Below, in pieces: positions 1 through 6,467 of a DNA stretch of 8,627 bases. Within the stretch, counting starts at the first letter, position 1; every line of letters starts with the position of its first letter. The position numbers and the translations under genes were made by a program. Source of the stretch: an uncultured Acetatifactor sp. (GTDB lineage Bacteria; Bacillota; Clostridia; Lachnospirales; Lachnospiraceae); assembly GCA_910578215.1 (NCBI GenBank), contig CAJTPH010000064.1:1-8627 (forward strand), given 5' to 3'. The notes beneath the pieces were generated by a model that did not search any database, was not told the DNA's origin, and saw nothing but the letters and a program-made list of their open reading frames with translations.

Positions 1-1612
1 AGCTTACCTCCCCTGCGTCCTCTCTGTCTCCGTATCTTTTTGCCGCCTCCAATATTTGTGCAAACAGCTTCCCGCTGAAGTCACAGCTTCCCTTTTCCCA
101 GTCCACCATTCCCCAGAGAGTGTCCGTGCCTGCCAGAAAAAGCTTCAACAGCTCCTGTGAATCACACCCTTTCATAAATACGGCATCCTCCCGACTGGAA
201 AGCAGGGCGTCAAGAAGCGTTTCAAGATCCGGCTCCTGGGTGATCCCAAGGAAGGCGCTGTCCATACAATAGCCCGCCAGTACGGGGGAAGCGGGACTGA
301 CTCCATAGATTCTGTCTCCGTTCTTCCAAGTGCCGAAGGTAAAGGGGAAATAATCCTCCTCCCGGATGCCGCTCCTTTCCATGTAAGGGCGCAGGTCCTC
401 CAGGATTCCCTTTTCCATCATGCCGGAGATATATTCCTCCATCAAATTTCCGTCCAGGATGTCAGGTCCCTTACCTGATATAATTTGAATGCTGGTCAGA
501 CGGGCAAAATCTTCAATGTCATTTCCTGGTCCGCAGTCCTCCAATATTACATGATAGGTCTCATTTTGACGGTTGAAGCTGTTAATCTGCGCTGCGAGCC
601 AGCTGTCGTTGAAACGCCCTCTCAGGACAATGGGTATCTTGTTTACCTTTGTCATTTGCAGCTTTTCCCAGAGCCCTTTGCTGCTATCCCGTGCCACCCA
701 CAGGATCTCCACGCTTTTATCTTCCATCACCCGAAAGTCTTCGAGGTCAAATTCCTTCGGCGGCATATAAGTGGTTCCCTGAAAAGAGAGAATAAGGGAT
801 TCGGCTCCGTCGTCCGCATTTACCTGCAATATTTCATTACCGGATAGAAACTGGAATTTAAATGCTGCCAGCTTTTCCCCACATACTCCCAGCCGCTGGC
901 TGTCTATTCCCCATTCGGCTGTCTGGACGGCTGTGTTTTCCGTGACCAGGCCGGTGGCGGGGTCGAGCTCTGCCAGCCGTTTATACCCGTTTCCTTCGGA
1001 TTTCCTGTTGCTTATCGCAAGGTATATTCTGCCATCCGCGGTCTGGCGGATCTCCTCAAAATCATACCCGTAGTCATAGTGTTTTTCAAAAAGGAGTTTG
1101 CCTGTCGGGCTGTACTTGTATATGGATGTTTCTGTTTTTTCTATTCTTCCGTCAGAATGTTCTATTGTAGTGGAATTCTTCCACCAATAAAGGTTTCCCT
1201 CCTGATCCAGGTAACCGTGGTGGTTATATGCAGAACCAATTCCCTGCAGTATGGCTTCCCGGCTCCCGTCTGACCTGTACAGGCAGATGTCCCAGGACAG
1301 GAGTTCTCCATGGGGCCCAAGGTTCGGCTCTCTCCAAAGCTGCACAGGTTCCTCCAGATAAAACTGCATACTGATGAATGCCGGTTTTATTCTTGATTGG
1401 AACTGGTCCTCTTTTTCACGCTCCCACTGAAAAATCGGTTCCGACTTTGCGGCGATGTCATAATACTCCGTTCGCTCTGTAATGGCGGACAGGTCATCCA
1501 TGCCGGCTCGGATTCCCTGCCATGTGCTTTCTGTATTGCCCTTCTGTCCGCCGCATCCGACGAAAAGGACGGAGCAAAGAAACAGGGCTGAAACTAAATG
1601 TACTTTTTTCAT
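1..1612 (-). CDS. Partial extracellular solute-binding lipoprotein with a large N-terminal sensor-like region
   Basis: An open frame reads leftward from ATG at 1612-1610 to the window edge without a stop: 537 whole codons, with the C-terminus missing. The start is preceded by GAAAGGG five bases upstream. Residues 1-19 form a lipoprotein signal peptide (MKK, hydrophobic core, FVG) with the lipid-anchor Cys at 20, so the protein should sit on the outer face of the membrane. Residues about 25-320 contain strand-rich, propeller-like segments (GYLDQEGNLYWW near 133-144, ADGRIYLAIS near 192-201, AELDPATGLV near 214-223). From about 325 (KIPIVLRGRFNDSWLAAQIN) the sequence looks like a family 1 (SBP_bac_1) binding protein, including GKGPDILD at 380-387 and ILEDLRPYMERSG at 403-415. 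Family 1 proteins usually deliver sugars or oligosaccharides to ABC importers, but the ligand here is unknown and no permease is in view. The propeller assignment is an inference from pattern only. Confidence 0.85.
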   Translation of the reverse strand, partial: MKKVHLVSALFLCSVLFVGCGGQKGNTESTWQGIRAGMDDLSAITERTEYYDIAAKSEPIFQWEREKEDQFQSRIKPAFISMQFYLEEPVQLWREPNLGPHGELLSWDICLYRSDGSREAILQGIGSAYNHHGYLDQEGNLYWWKNSTTIEHSDGRIEKTETSIYKYSPTGKLLFEKHYDYGYDFEEIRQTADGRIYLAISNRKSEGNGYKRLAELDPATGLVTENTAVQTAEWGIDSQRLGVCGEKLAAFKFQFLSGNEILQVNADDGAESLILSFQGTTYMPPKEFDLEDFRVMEDKSVEILWVARDSSKGLWEKLQMTKVNKIPIVLRGRFNDSWLAAQINSFNRQNETYHVILEDCGPGNDIEDFARLTSIQIISGKGPDILDGNLMEEYISGMMEKGILEDLRPYMERSGIREEDYFPFTFGTWKNGDRIYGVSPASPVLAGYCMDSAFLGITQEPDLETLLDALLSSREDAVFMKGCDSQELLKLFLAGTDTLWGMVDWEKGSCDFSGKLFAQILEAAKRYGDREDAGEVS

Positions 1613-1698
1613 TTTTTCCCTTTCACTTTTACAAAATTTACTTTTAAACCCATGTACGATTCATAACTTCAGCAATTAAATCAAATGCCTAATGAAAT

Positions 1699-1727
1699 AT
1701 TATAATATAGTAGCACTGTATTATCAA
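1699..1727 (-). promoter_or_regulatory. Sigma-A type promoter of the lipoprotein gene
   Basis: Read on the minus strand, a TTGATA -35 box (1727-1722) is followed after 17 bases by a perfect TATAAT -10 box (1704-1699). The predicted start near 1692 leaves a leader of about 80 bases before the lipoprotein ATG at 1612. Hexamers and spacing are close to ideal, so strong basal transcription is likely. Confidence 0.75.
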
Positions 1728-1800
1728 GTGAAAGCAGTTTTGACCATCTCTGAAAGGTTAATTTGTCCTGACCGCAGATTTCTTCTCTTTTGTCTCTCTC

Positions 1801-1836
1801 TGCGAAAAAGTTTTTTTATTATACTTTATTTTCGCA
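1801..1836. repeat. Inverted repeat TGCGAAAA / TTTTCGCA
   Basis: TGCGAAAA at 1801-1808 is matched by its exact reverse complement TTTTCGCA at 1829-1836, with 20 AT-rich bases between the arms. The repeat lies about 75-110 bases upstream of the -35 box of the leftward lipoprotein promoter. It could be an operator for a dimeric regulator. A T-run at 1811-1817 lies inside the loop, not after the stem, so it is not a standard terminator. Confidence 0.4.
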
Positions 1837-1878
1837 TAAGTTACAGCAATTCTGCTTTTTGTTAGATTTTGTAAGGGG

Positions 1879-1907
1879 GCGACAGTTCTGACTTGAATAG
1901 ATATAAT
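1879..1907 (+). promoter_or_regulatory. Possible rightward promoter for the regulator gene
   Basis: A perfect TATAAT at 1902-1907 is preceded, after a 17-base spacer, by GCGACA at 1879-1884, which matches four of six consensus -35 bases. Transcription would begin near 1914 and give a leader of roughly 290 bases before the regulator start at 2201. The weak -35 box suggests it may need an activator or be a minor promoter. I found no better rightward promoter nearer the gene. Confidence 0.4.
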
Positions 1908-2144
1908 ACTTATGTTAATATAAAAACGGAACGGCGCTTTGGTATTTTGATCTCAGATAATTTTTCAAAAGTCGGTTTTCGGGATGAAGCGGCATGGAAA
2001 GAAAAGTTAAACTCTAAATTTTGATGCGCAAGTCTGACATTCTCAAAAAATGTGTTGGTAATTTTGCACAAAAATGGCAAATATTACCGAGATATTTAAC
2101 ATAATTCACAAATTGGTGCACATAAGGAAATGATAAAACCGTAC

Positions 2145-2183
2145 AATAAGTAAAATTGTGAATATAAACTGATTTTACTTATT
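2145..2183. promoter_or_regulatory. Perfect 12-bp inverted repeat, candidate operator of the adjacent regulator
   Basis: AATAAGTAAAAT at 2145-2156 and ATTTTACTTATT at 2172-2183 are exact reverse complements separated by 15 bases. A third, partial copy (AATTTACTTATG, 2192-2203) overlaps the regulator's start codon. The first arm is preceded by AC, and the 9-mer ACAATAAGT (2143-2151) occurs again at 2933-2941 ahead of the methyltransferase gene. The position just upstream of a gene with two DNA-binding domains suggests autoregulation. As RNA the arms would form a weak AU stem followed by AAAAAGGG, so a terminator is unlikely, but such a hairpin could partly mask the ribosome binding site at 2187-2191. 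Confidence 0.5.
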
Positions 2184-2200
2184 AAAAAGGGAATTTACTT

Positions 2201-2893
2201 ATGAGCATTGGTTATCTTGGTGTTTTGCAGAGGCTGAAGGAAGAACGGATATTGCATGGCATGACTCAGCAGGACTTGGGCAGTCGGATTGGGATTTCTC
2301 AGGGGCATTGCCGCAAGGTGGAGCAGGCGGACAAGCGTCTTACCTATCCGGAGTTGGTGCGTCTTGCGGAAACGGAGGTGGATCTGTACTATGTCTTTAC
2401 CAACAGAAGGGTGAGACAGGTGCACAAAGACCTGTTCCATAATTGCAGTTTCAAGGAGCTTCTCTGTTATCTGAGCATGACGGCATCGCTGGCAATGTGC
2501 ATGTACGATGAGCGGCAGATTCATTTGGAGGATGATCTGTACAGGCAGCTTTGCTGTATTCAGTACATTGTCGGAACAGGAAACAGACACGAGGAAACGA
2601 TTTTTACATTGCTGAAGCAGAGGGAGAATGAGACGCAGCAGGGTATGGCAGAACAGCTTGGCGTAAATGTGAAGACCTATCGGGCACTTGAACAGGGCAC
2701 CCGGCTGCCGGACAGCGAATTGGTATGGAAGCTGTATGATGTATGTAAGGTGCCTCCGGCTCTTATCATAAAAGATACGAAGGGCATTGTCTGTGAAATA
2801 GAATATCTTATGGAAAGGCTGGGAAAACGTCCCAACGGAGCCATCTATAAGTATTTCTGCCTGCTGCATAAATATTATCTGTCCAAACGGTGA
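2201..2893 (+). CDS. Transcriptional regulator with two XRE-type helix-turn-helix domains
   Basis: This 230-residue protein has two Cro/CI-like DNA-binding regions. The first spans about residues 7-65, with the helix-turn-helix around MTQQDLGSRIGISQGHCRKVE (21-41). The second spans about 133-190, with ETQQGMAEQLGVNVKTYRALEQG (144-166). A helical linker rich in Cys and Met (about 75-130) joins them, and the tail is basic. No ligand-binding or peptidase domain is visible. The ATG is preceded by AAAAGGG nine bases upstream. A single chain with two such domains could hold both arms of the inverted repeat lying just upstream (2145-2183), so the gene is probably autoregulated. Its other targets are unknown; the divergent lipoprotein gene and the downstream methyltransferase gene are the nearest candidates. 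The family call is firm and the biological role is not known. Confidence 0.85.
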   Translation: MSIGYLGVLQRLKEERILHGMTQQDLGSRIGISQGHCRKVEQADKRLTYPELVRLAETEVDLYYVFTNRRVRQVHKDLFHNCSFKELLCYLSMTASLAMCMYDERQIHLEDDLYRQLCCIQYIVGTGNRHEETIFTLLKQRENETQQGMAEQLGVNVKTYRALEQGTRLPDSELVWKLYDVCKVPPALIIKDTKGIVCEIEYLMERLGKRPNGAIYKYFCLLHKYYLSKR

Positions 2894-2932
2894 CAGGCTG
2901 CCGGGACGCCCACCGGTAAGGGACAGCCGAAA

Positions 2933-2947
2933 ACAATAAGTGAAAAG
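2933..2947 (+). promoter_or_regulatory. Second copy of the ACAATAAGT motif ahead of the methyltransferase gene
   Basis: ACAATAAGT at 2933-2941, followed by GAAAAG, repeats exactly the nine bases that begin the left arm of the palindrome upstream of the regulator (2143-2151, followed by AAAAT). It lies 49 bases after the regulator's stop codon and 55 bases before the methyltransferase ATG. It may be a half-site for the regulator. A nine-base AT-rich match can also arise by chance. Confidence 0.25.
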
Positions 2948-2995
2948 CGGGGGAGAGCGGACGCTTTCTGCCAAATATGGGAAAGGGTGGGGATT

Positions 2996-4477
2996 ATGCT
3001 GCCGGAGGCGTTTTTGGAAAGAATGAGAGGAATGCTTGGGGAAGAATATCAGGCATTCTTGGAGAGCTATGAGGGGGAGCGGTATCATGCCCTGCGGCTT
3101 AATGCCCTGAAGGAGGGGGCGAAGGATGCGGCATATCTGGGCTTTGCCCGTCTGACCGGGGTGCCCTGGGCGGAAAACGGCTATTATTATCAGGCAGGCG
3201 ACCAGCCGGGCAGGCATCCCTTTCATGCGGCGGGTGTGTACTATATACAGGAGCCCAGCGCCATGGCTCCGGTGGAGCTGCTTGGAGTGAAGCCCGGTGA
3301 GCGCGTGCTGGATCTGTGCGCGGCGCCGGGAGGCAAGAGCACGCAGATTGCGGCAAAGCTTATGGGGCAGGGGCTTCTTCTATGCAATGAGATACACCCT
3401 GCCCGTGCGAAGATATTGTCCGAAAACATAGAACGTATGGGGGTTGTGAACGCCTGCGTCACTAACGAGACCCCGGAGCGCCTTGCAGAGGCTTTCTCCC
3501 GGTATTTTGACAGGGTTCTGGTGGATGCGCCCTGCTCCGGGGAAGGGATGTTCCGAAAGAACGATGGGGCGTGTGAGGAGTGGAGCCCTGAGAATGTGCG
3601 TATGTGCGCCGAAAGACAGGCTGAGATTCTGGACTGTGCGGCAGAGATGCTCTGCCCGGGAGGCAGGCTGGTGTACTCTACCTGTACCTTTGCCCCGGAG
3701 GAGAACGAGGGAAGCGTAAGCAGGTTTTTGCAGAGACACCCGGAATTCAGTCTTATACCTGCGGATGTTATGGAAACGGAGAAAGAACGTCTGGGCTTGA
3801 GGGGCTGCGACGGCCTTCCGGCATATGCGGAAAATCCCGCGCCCGGTCTTGAGGGCGCCTTGCGCATGGCGCCCCACCGGATCAAGGGAGAGGGGCATTT
3901 TGCCGCGGTGCTGCAGAAGGAAGGAAGCCTGCCGCAGGGCTTTCGCAGAAGCGCCGCAGGCGGCAGCCTCAAGGGTGTGACGGAGAAGGAGCTGGGGGAG
4001 TTCCCGCAGTTTTGCCGGGAAAATCTCAGGCGCGCCGGGCAGGCGGCCTCTGCCGGGGGCGGCGTGCAAGTGCCGTCGGTGCCGGAATTGCTGGAAGCGG
4101 CTGCCGGAGGGCAGCCCGGCGCTCCCCGGTACATCAGATTTGGAGAAAACGTTTATCTTGCCCCGGCGGAAATGCCCGGATTAAAGGGCTTGAAGGTGCT
4201 GCGCCCGGGTCTGCATCTGGGAGAGCTGAAAAAGAACCGCTTTGAGCCCTCTCATGCTCTGGCGCTGGCGCTTTCGCCCCAGGATGTGCTGCATCGGTGG
4301 GATTTAAAGGCGGATTCGCCGGAAACGGCCGCCTATCTCAACGGTCAGACCTTTCCCGCGGATGGGGAAAAGGGCTGGTATCTGGTCTGTGCGGACGGCT
4401 TTGGCATGGGCTGGGGCAAGCTTGCGGGCGGCGTCATGAAGAATCATTATCCCCGGGGGCTGCGGCTCAGGGGGTGA
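2996..4477 (+). CDS. rsmF: RsmF-type 16S rRNA cytosine-5 methyltransferase (RsmB/NOP family)
   Basis: The predicted enzyme (493 residues) belongs to the NOL1/NOP2/Sun group, which transfers a methyl group from S-adenosylmethionine to carbon 5 of cytosine in RNA. Visible motifs are the cofactor loop LDLCAAPGGKSTQ (about 106-118), DAPCSGEGMFRK (177-188, with the release Cys at 180) and STCTFAPEENE (228-238, with the catalytic Cys at 230). After a linker of about 100 residues, the C-terminal part has LGELKKNRFEPSHALALAL and FGMGWGKLAGG...KNHYPRGLR, typical of the RsmF/YebU accessory RNA-binding domains. E. coli RsmF (479 residues) makes m5C1407 of 16S rRNA; the exact target here is not shown by sequence. 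I chose ATG 2996, with GAAAGGG eight bases upstream, over the in-frame GTG at 2987, which lies inside that ribosome binding site. The gene is the first of four enzyme or membrane genes in the same direction. Confidence 0.9.
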   Translation: MLPEAFLERMRGMLGEEYQAFLESYEGERYHALRLNALKEGAKDAAYLGFARLTGVPWAENGYYYQAGDQPGRHPFHAAGVYYIQEPSAMAPVELLGVKPGERVLDLCAAPGGKSTQIAAKLMGQGLLLCNEIHPARAKILSENIERMGVVNACVTNETPERLAEAFSRYFDRVLVDAPCSGEGMFRKNDGACEEWSPENVRMCAERQAEILDCAAEMLCPGGRLVYSTCTFAPEENEGSVSRFLQRHPEFSLIPADVMETEKERLGLRGCDGLPAYAENPAPGLEGALRMAPHRIKGEGHFAAVLQKEGSLPQGFRRSAAGGSLKGVTEKELGEFPQFCRENLRRAGQAASAGGGVQVPSVPELLEAAAGGQPGAPRYIRFGENVYLAPAEMPGLKGLKVLRPGLHLGELKKNRFEPSHALALALSPQDVLHRWDLKADSPETAAYLNGQTFPADGEKGWYLVCADGFGMGWGKLAGGVMKNHYPRGLRLRG

Positions 4478-4537
4478 GGGGATTCTTTGTGGGCTTGTCT
4501 TACGGCATAAAAGACAAAAACAAAGCCGGGTCCTGGC

Positions 4538-4552
4538 AGGAGGAATCAGGTG
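4538..4552 (+). promoter_or_regulatory. Ribosome binding site fixing a GTG start
   Basis: AGGAGG at 4538-4543 is followed by six bases and then GTG at 4550. This near-perfect Shine-Dalgarno site supports GTG as the true start of the pseudouridine synthase. The next in-frame ATG (4586) lacks such a site and would remove the first conserved strand (EIIYEDKSI). Confidence 0.75.
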
Positions 4553-5287
4553 AGAACGGAAATAATCTATGAGGATAAGAGCATAATGGTGGTGCGCAAG
4601 CCTGCGGGACTGGCGGCTCAGACTGCGAAGGTGGGGCAGCAGGATGTTGTCAGCGAATTAAAGAATTATCTGCGCCAGCCCTATCTTGGAATCATACACC
4701 GTCTGGACCAGCCGGTGGAGGGGCTGCTTGTGTTTGCCAAAACCAGGGACGCAGCCGCAGAATTGACGGCGCAGCTGCAAAGGCAGGGGGAAGGCGGAAC
4801 GCTTCACAAGCAATATTATGCGGTACTCTGTGGAAAACCCTCGGAAAATCAGGGGCGGCTTGTGGATTATTTATATAAGGACGGCAGCGGTACGGCCGTT
4901 GTGGCGGATGTGGGAAGCGGCCCGGGAACGGTGGGCGTACGGGAGGGGGCGAAGCAGTCCGGCGCAAAGCGCGCCGCCCTGTCCTGGCGGATTTTGCAGA
5001 CAATTGACAGCCCTGCGGAATTGGCGCTTGCAGAAATTTCTCTGGAAACGGGAAGATTTCATCAGATCAGAGCTCAGCTGTCGCATTACGGATATCCGCT
5101 TTTGGGCGATGTAAAATACGGGGATGACAGAACGAAAAGCCTGTCGCAGAGGCTCTGTATCAAAAATGCCGCTTTATGCGCCTGCCGCCTGGAATTTGCC
5201 CATCCCGCCACAAAAAAAATTATGAGCTTTCAGACAGAACCCCGGGGACAGGCATTTTCTTATTTTTTAATTTCTGCCCACACATGA
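4550..5287 (+). CDS. RluA-family RNA pseudouridine synthase
   Basis: This 245-residue protein converts selected uridines of rRNA or tRNA to pseudouridine, judging by family. The hallmark segment is GIIHRLDQPVEGLLVFAKT (about 47-65), with Asp53 as the expected catalytic residue. The usual HRLD-x-x-(T/S)-(S)-G signature is here HRLDQPVEG. Other family features are an N-terminal IIYEDKSIMVVRKPAGL (5-21), LHKQYYAVLCG (85-95) and the C-terminal TGRFHQIRAQLSHYGYPLLGDVKYG (167-191). There is no N-terminal S4 RNA-binding domain, so it is a short, catalytic-domain-only member, and the target uridine cannot be predicted. It starts with GTG behind a strong AGGAGG. It lies 72 bases after the methyltransferase gene, which also modifies RNA, so joint expression is plausible. 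Confidence 0.9.
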   Translation: MRTEIIYEDKSIMVVRKPAGLAAQTAKVGQQDVVSELKNYLRQPYLGIIHRLDQPVEGLLVFAKTRDAAAELTAQLQRQGEGGTLHKQYYAVLCGKPSENQGRLVDYLYKDGSGTAVVADVGSGPGTVGVREGAKQSGAKRAALSWRILQTIDSPAELALAEISLETGRFHQIRAQLSHYGYPLLGDVKYGDDRTKSLSQRLCIKNAALCACRLEFAHPATKKIMSFQTEPRGQAFSYFLISAHT

Positions 5288-5344
5288 TTTTACAAAAAAC
5301 TACCATACTAAGCCTTGTAAGAACGTGGAAGGCGGGTAAAGGGT

Positions 5345-6430
5345 ATGGCAGAGAAAATTCAAAACAGTAAATTGGTAATGCTGCTCCTTTTGACAGGGGC
5401 AGTATATTTTTTTCTTAAAATCATCACGCCATTGACGGCGCCGGTGCTGATTGCAATGCTTTTTGTGACCATTTTTGGTCCTTTTCTGCAAAAGCTGCAG
5501 AAAAGGCTGAAAATTCACAGGCAGGTAGGCGTGATGCTGCTTTTGCTTGCTGCCTGCGGCTTTTTGGGGGTTTTGGTGTGGGTGCTGTTTTCCTGGATCG
5601 TGGGAAGCCTGCCGGGATGGATCGACGGTCTTGACTCTCTGGAATCAAATCTGACAGTAATCATGCATCAGATCTGCAGAACGGTGGGCGATACCCTGAG
5701 GATAGACAGCGATTATCTGGAGCAGACCATTCTAACGGGAATACAGGAGGGCATAGACTATTTCCAGCTGCAGTTTCTGCCCGGAATGCTGTCCCAGAGC
5801 CTGGAGTGTGTGAAGGTCTTCGCCGCCATCGGGGGCTTCCTTGTGACCTTCCTGATTGCCACCGTGCTTTTGGCAAAGGATTATGACAATATTATGAACC
5901 GCCTTTTGGACAGGGAGGAATGCCATGTGTTTTTGGAGGTCATCTGCGGTATTATCCGTTATATCGCAACCTATGTGAAGGCACAGCTTATCATTATGAC
6001 TACCATTGCCGTGATTGCGGCGGCGGTGCTGGGAATCAGCGGTGTGCGCAACGGCATTTTGTGGGGGGTGCTGGCGGGGATTCTGGACGCGCTGCCCTTT
6101 ATCGGCACGGGCATCGTGCTTGTGCCCCTTGCCATACAGCAGTTGTTTTACGGCAATTATGTGCGGGCTGCGCTGTGCATTCTCACCTATGTGGTCTGTA
6201 TTTTTGCCCGTGAGCTGTTGGAGCCCAGGCTGATAGGCAAGAGGGTGGGCGTTTCCCCAATTGCCATTCTGCTCTCTATTTATGCGGGTATAAAGCTTTT
6301 TGGCGCATGGGGCATTATCGGCGGTCCCCTGGGCTTTATTATCATTTACCATGCTTATATCAGCCTTGAGCGGAGAAAGGAGTGCGATTCCCCTGAAAAG
6401 AACGTCGTCTTGACGAAGGAATCCGAATAA
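5345..6430 (+). CDS. AI-2E/PerM family membrane protein, YtvI-like
   Basis: This 361-residue integral membrane protein has about eight hydrophobic spans (near 9-27, 31-48, 61-87, 157-177, 212-233, 237-265, 275-289 and 302-338). A soluble, amphipathic region lies between the third and fourth spans (about 90-150). The family marks are DALPFIGTGIVLVPLAI (248-264) and ELLEPRLIGKRVGVSPIAILLSIYAG (290-315). Relatives include E. coli TqsA and PerM and the Bacillus sporulation protein YtvI. Functions reported in the family range from AI-2 export to sodium/proton exchange, so the transported substrate here is uncertain. The ATG at 5345 has GGCGGG eight bases upstream and AAAGGG immediately before it; spacing is not ideal, but no better in-frame start exists. 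The gene follows the pseudouridine synthase by 57 bases and precedes another membrane protein gene by 37. Confidence 0.88.
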   Translation: MAEKIQNSKLVMLLLLTGAVYFFLKIITPLTAPVLIAMLFVTIFGPFLQKLQKRLKIHRQVGVMLLLLAACGFLGVLVWVLFSWIVGSLPGWIDGLDSLESNLTVIMHQICRTVGDTLRIDSDYLEQTILTGIQEGIDYFQLQFLPGMLSQSLECVKVFAAIGGFLVTFLIATVLLAKDYDNIMNRLLDREECHVFLEVICGIIRYIATYVKAQLIIMTTIAVIAAAVLGISGVRNGILWGVLAGILDALPFIGTGIVLVPLAIQQLFYGNYVRAALCILTYVVCIFARELLEPRLIGKRVGVSPIAILLSIYAGIKLFGAWGIIGGPLGFIIIYHAYISLERRKECDSPEKNVVLTKESE

Positions 6431-6467
6431 GCTATGATGGAGGCAGGATCAGGGGGAAGAAATAAAA

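Larger units (their letters stand above)
1613..2200. other. Long AT-rich divergent intergenic region
   Basis: These 588 bases separate the leftward lipoprotein gene from the rightward regulator gene. I see no supported protein gene. The region holds a strong leftward promoter, an inverted repeat at 1801-1836, a possible rightward promoter at 1879-1907 and a perfect inverted repeat just before the regulator gene. Between about 1920 and 2140 I see no clear terminator or structured RNA. The length and the several ATAAGT/ACTTAT copies suggest a control region, which is an inference. Confidence 0.6.

Noticed and set aside
485..847. A 120-residue plus-strand open frame.
   Set aside because: It is antisense to the continuous 537-codon lipoprotein frame and has no ribosome binding site or known motif.
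1844..1861. GCAATTCTGCTTTTTG, considered as an intrinsic terminator.
   Set aside because: The stem would be only three base pairs, despite the following T-run.
2024..2104. A 26-codon open frame in the leader before the regulator (begins MRKSDILKKC).
   Set aside because: There is no ribosome binding site before its ATG and no coding signal beyond chance in this AT-rich stretch.
2894..2930. GC-rich stretch after the regulator with GGCTG and CAGCC arms, considered as a terminator.
   Set aside because: The paired arms are short and far apart, and no U-run follows.
2987..2995. In-frame GTG at 2987 as the methyltransferase start.
   Set aside because: It lies within the purine-rich ribosome binding site that is well placed for ATG at 2996.
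2195..3226. A 343-residue open frame on the minus strand.
   Set aside because: It lies antisense to the HTH regulator and the start of the methyltransferase gene, both of which have clear family motifs and ribosome binding sites. Its translation shows no recognisable domain.
3241..4134. A 297-residue open frame on the minus strand inside the methyltransferase gene.
   Set aside because: It is a GC-rich shadow frame, full of Pro, Ser and Arg, opposite a gene with intact catalytic motifs.
4495..4517. Inverted repeat TTGTCTT / AAGACAA between the methyltransferase and pseudouridine synthase genes, considered as a terminator.
   Set aside because: The stem is only seven mostly AU pairs and is followed by A-rich sequence instead of a U-run.
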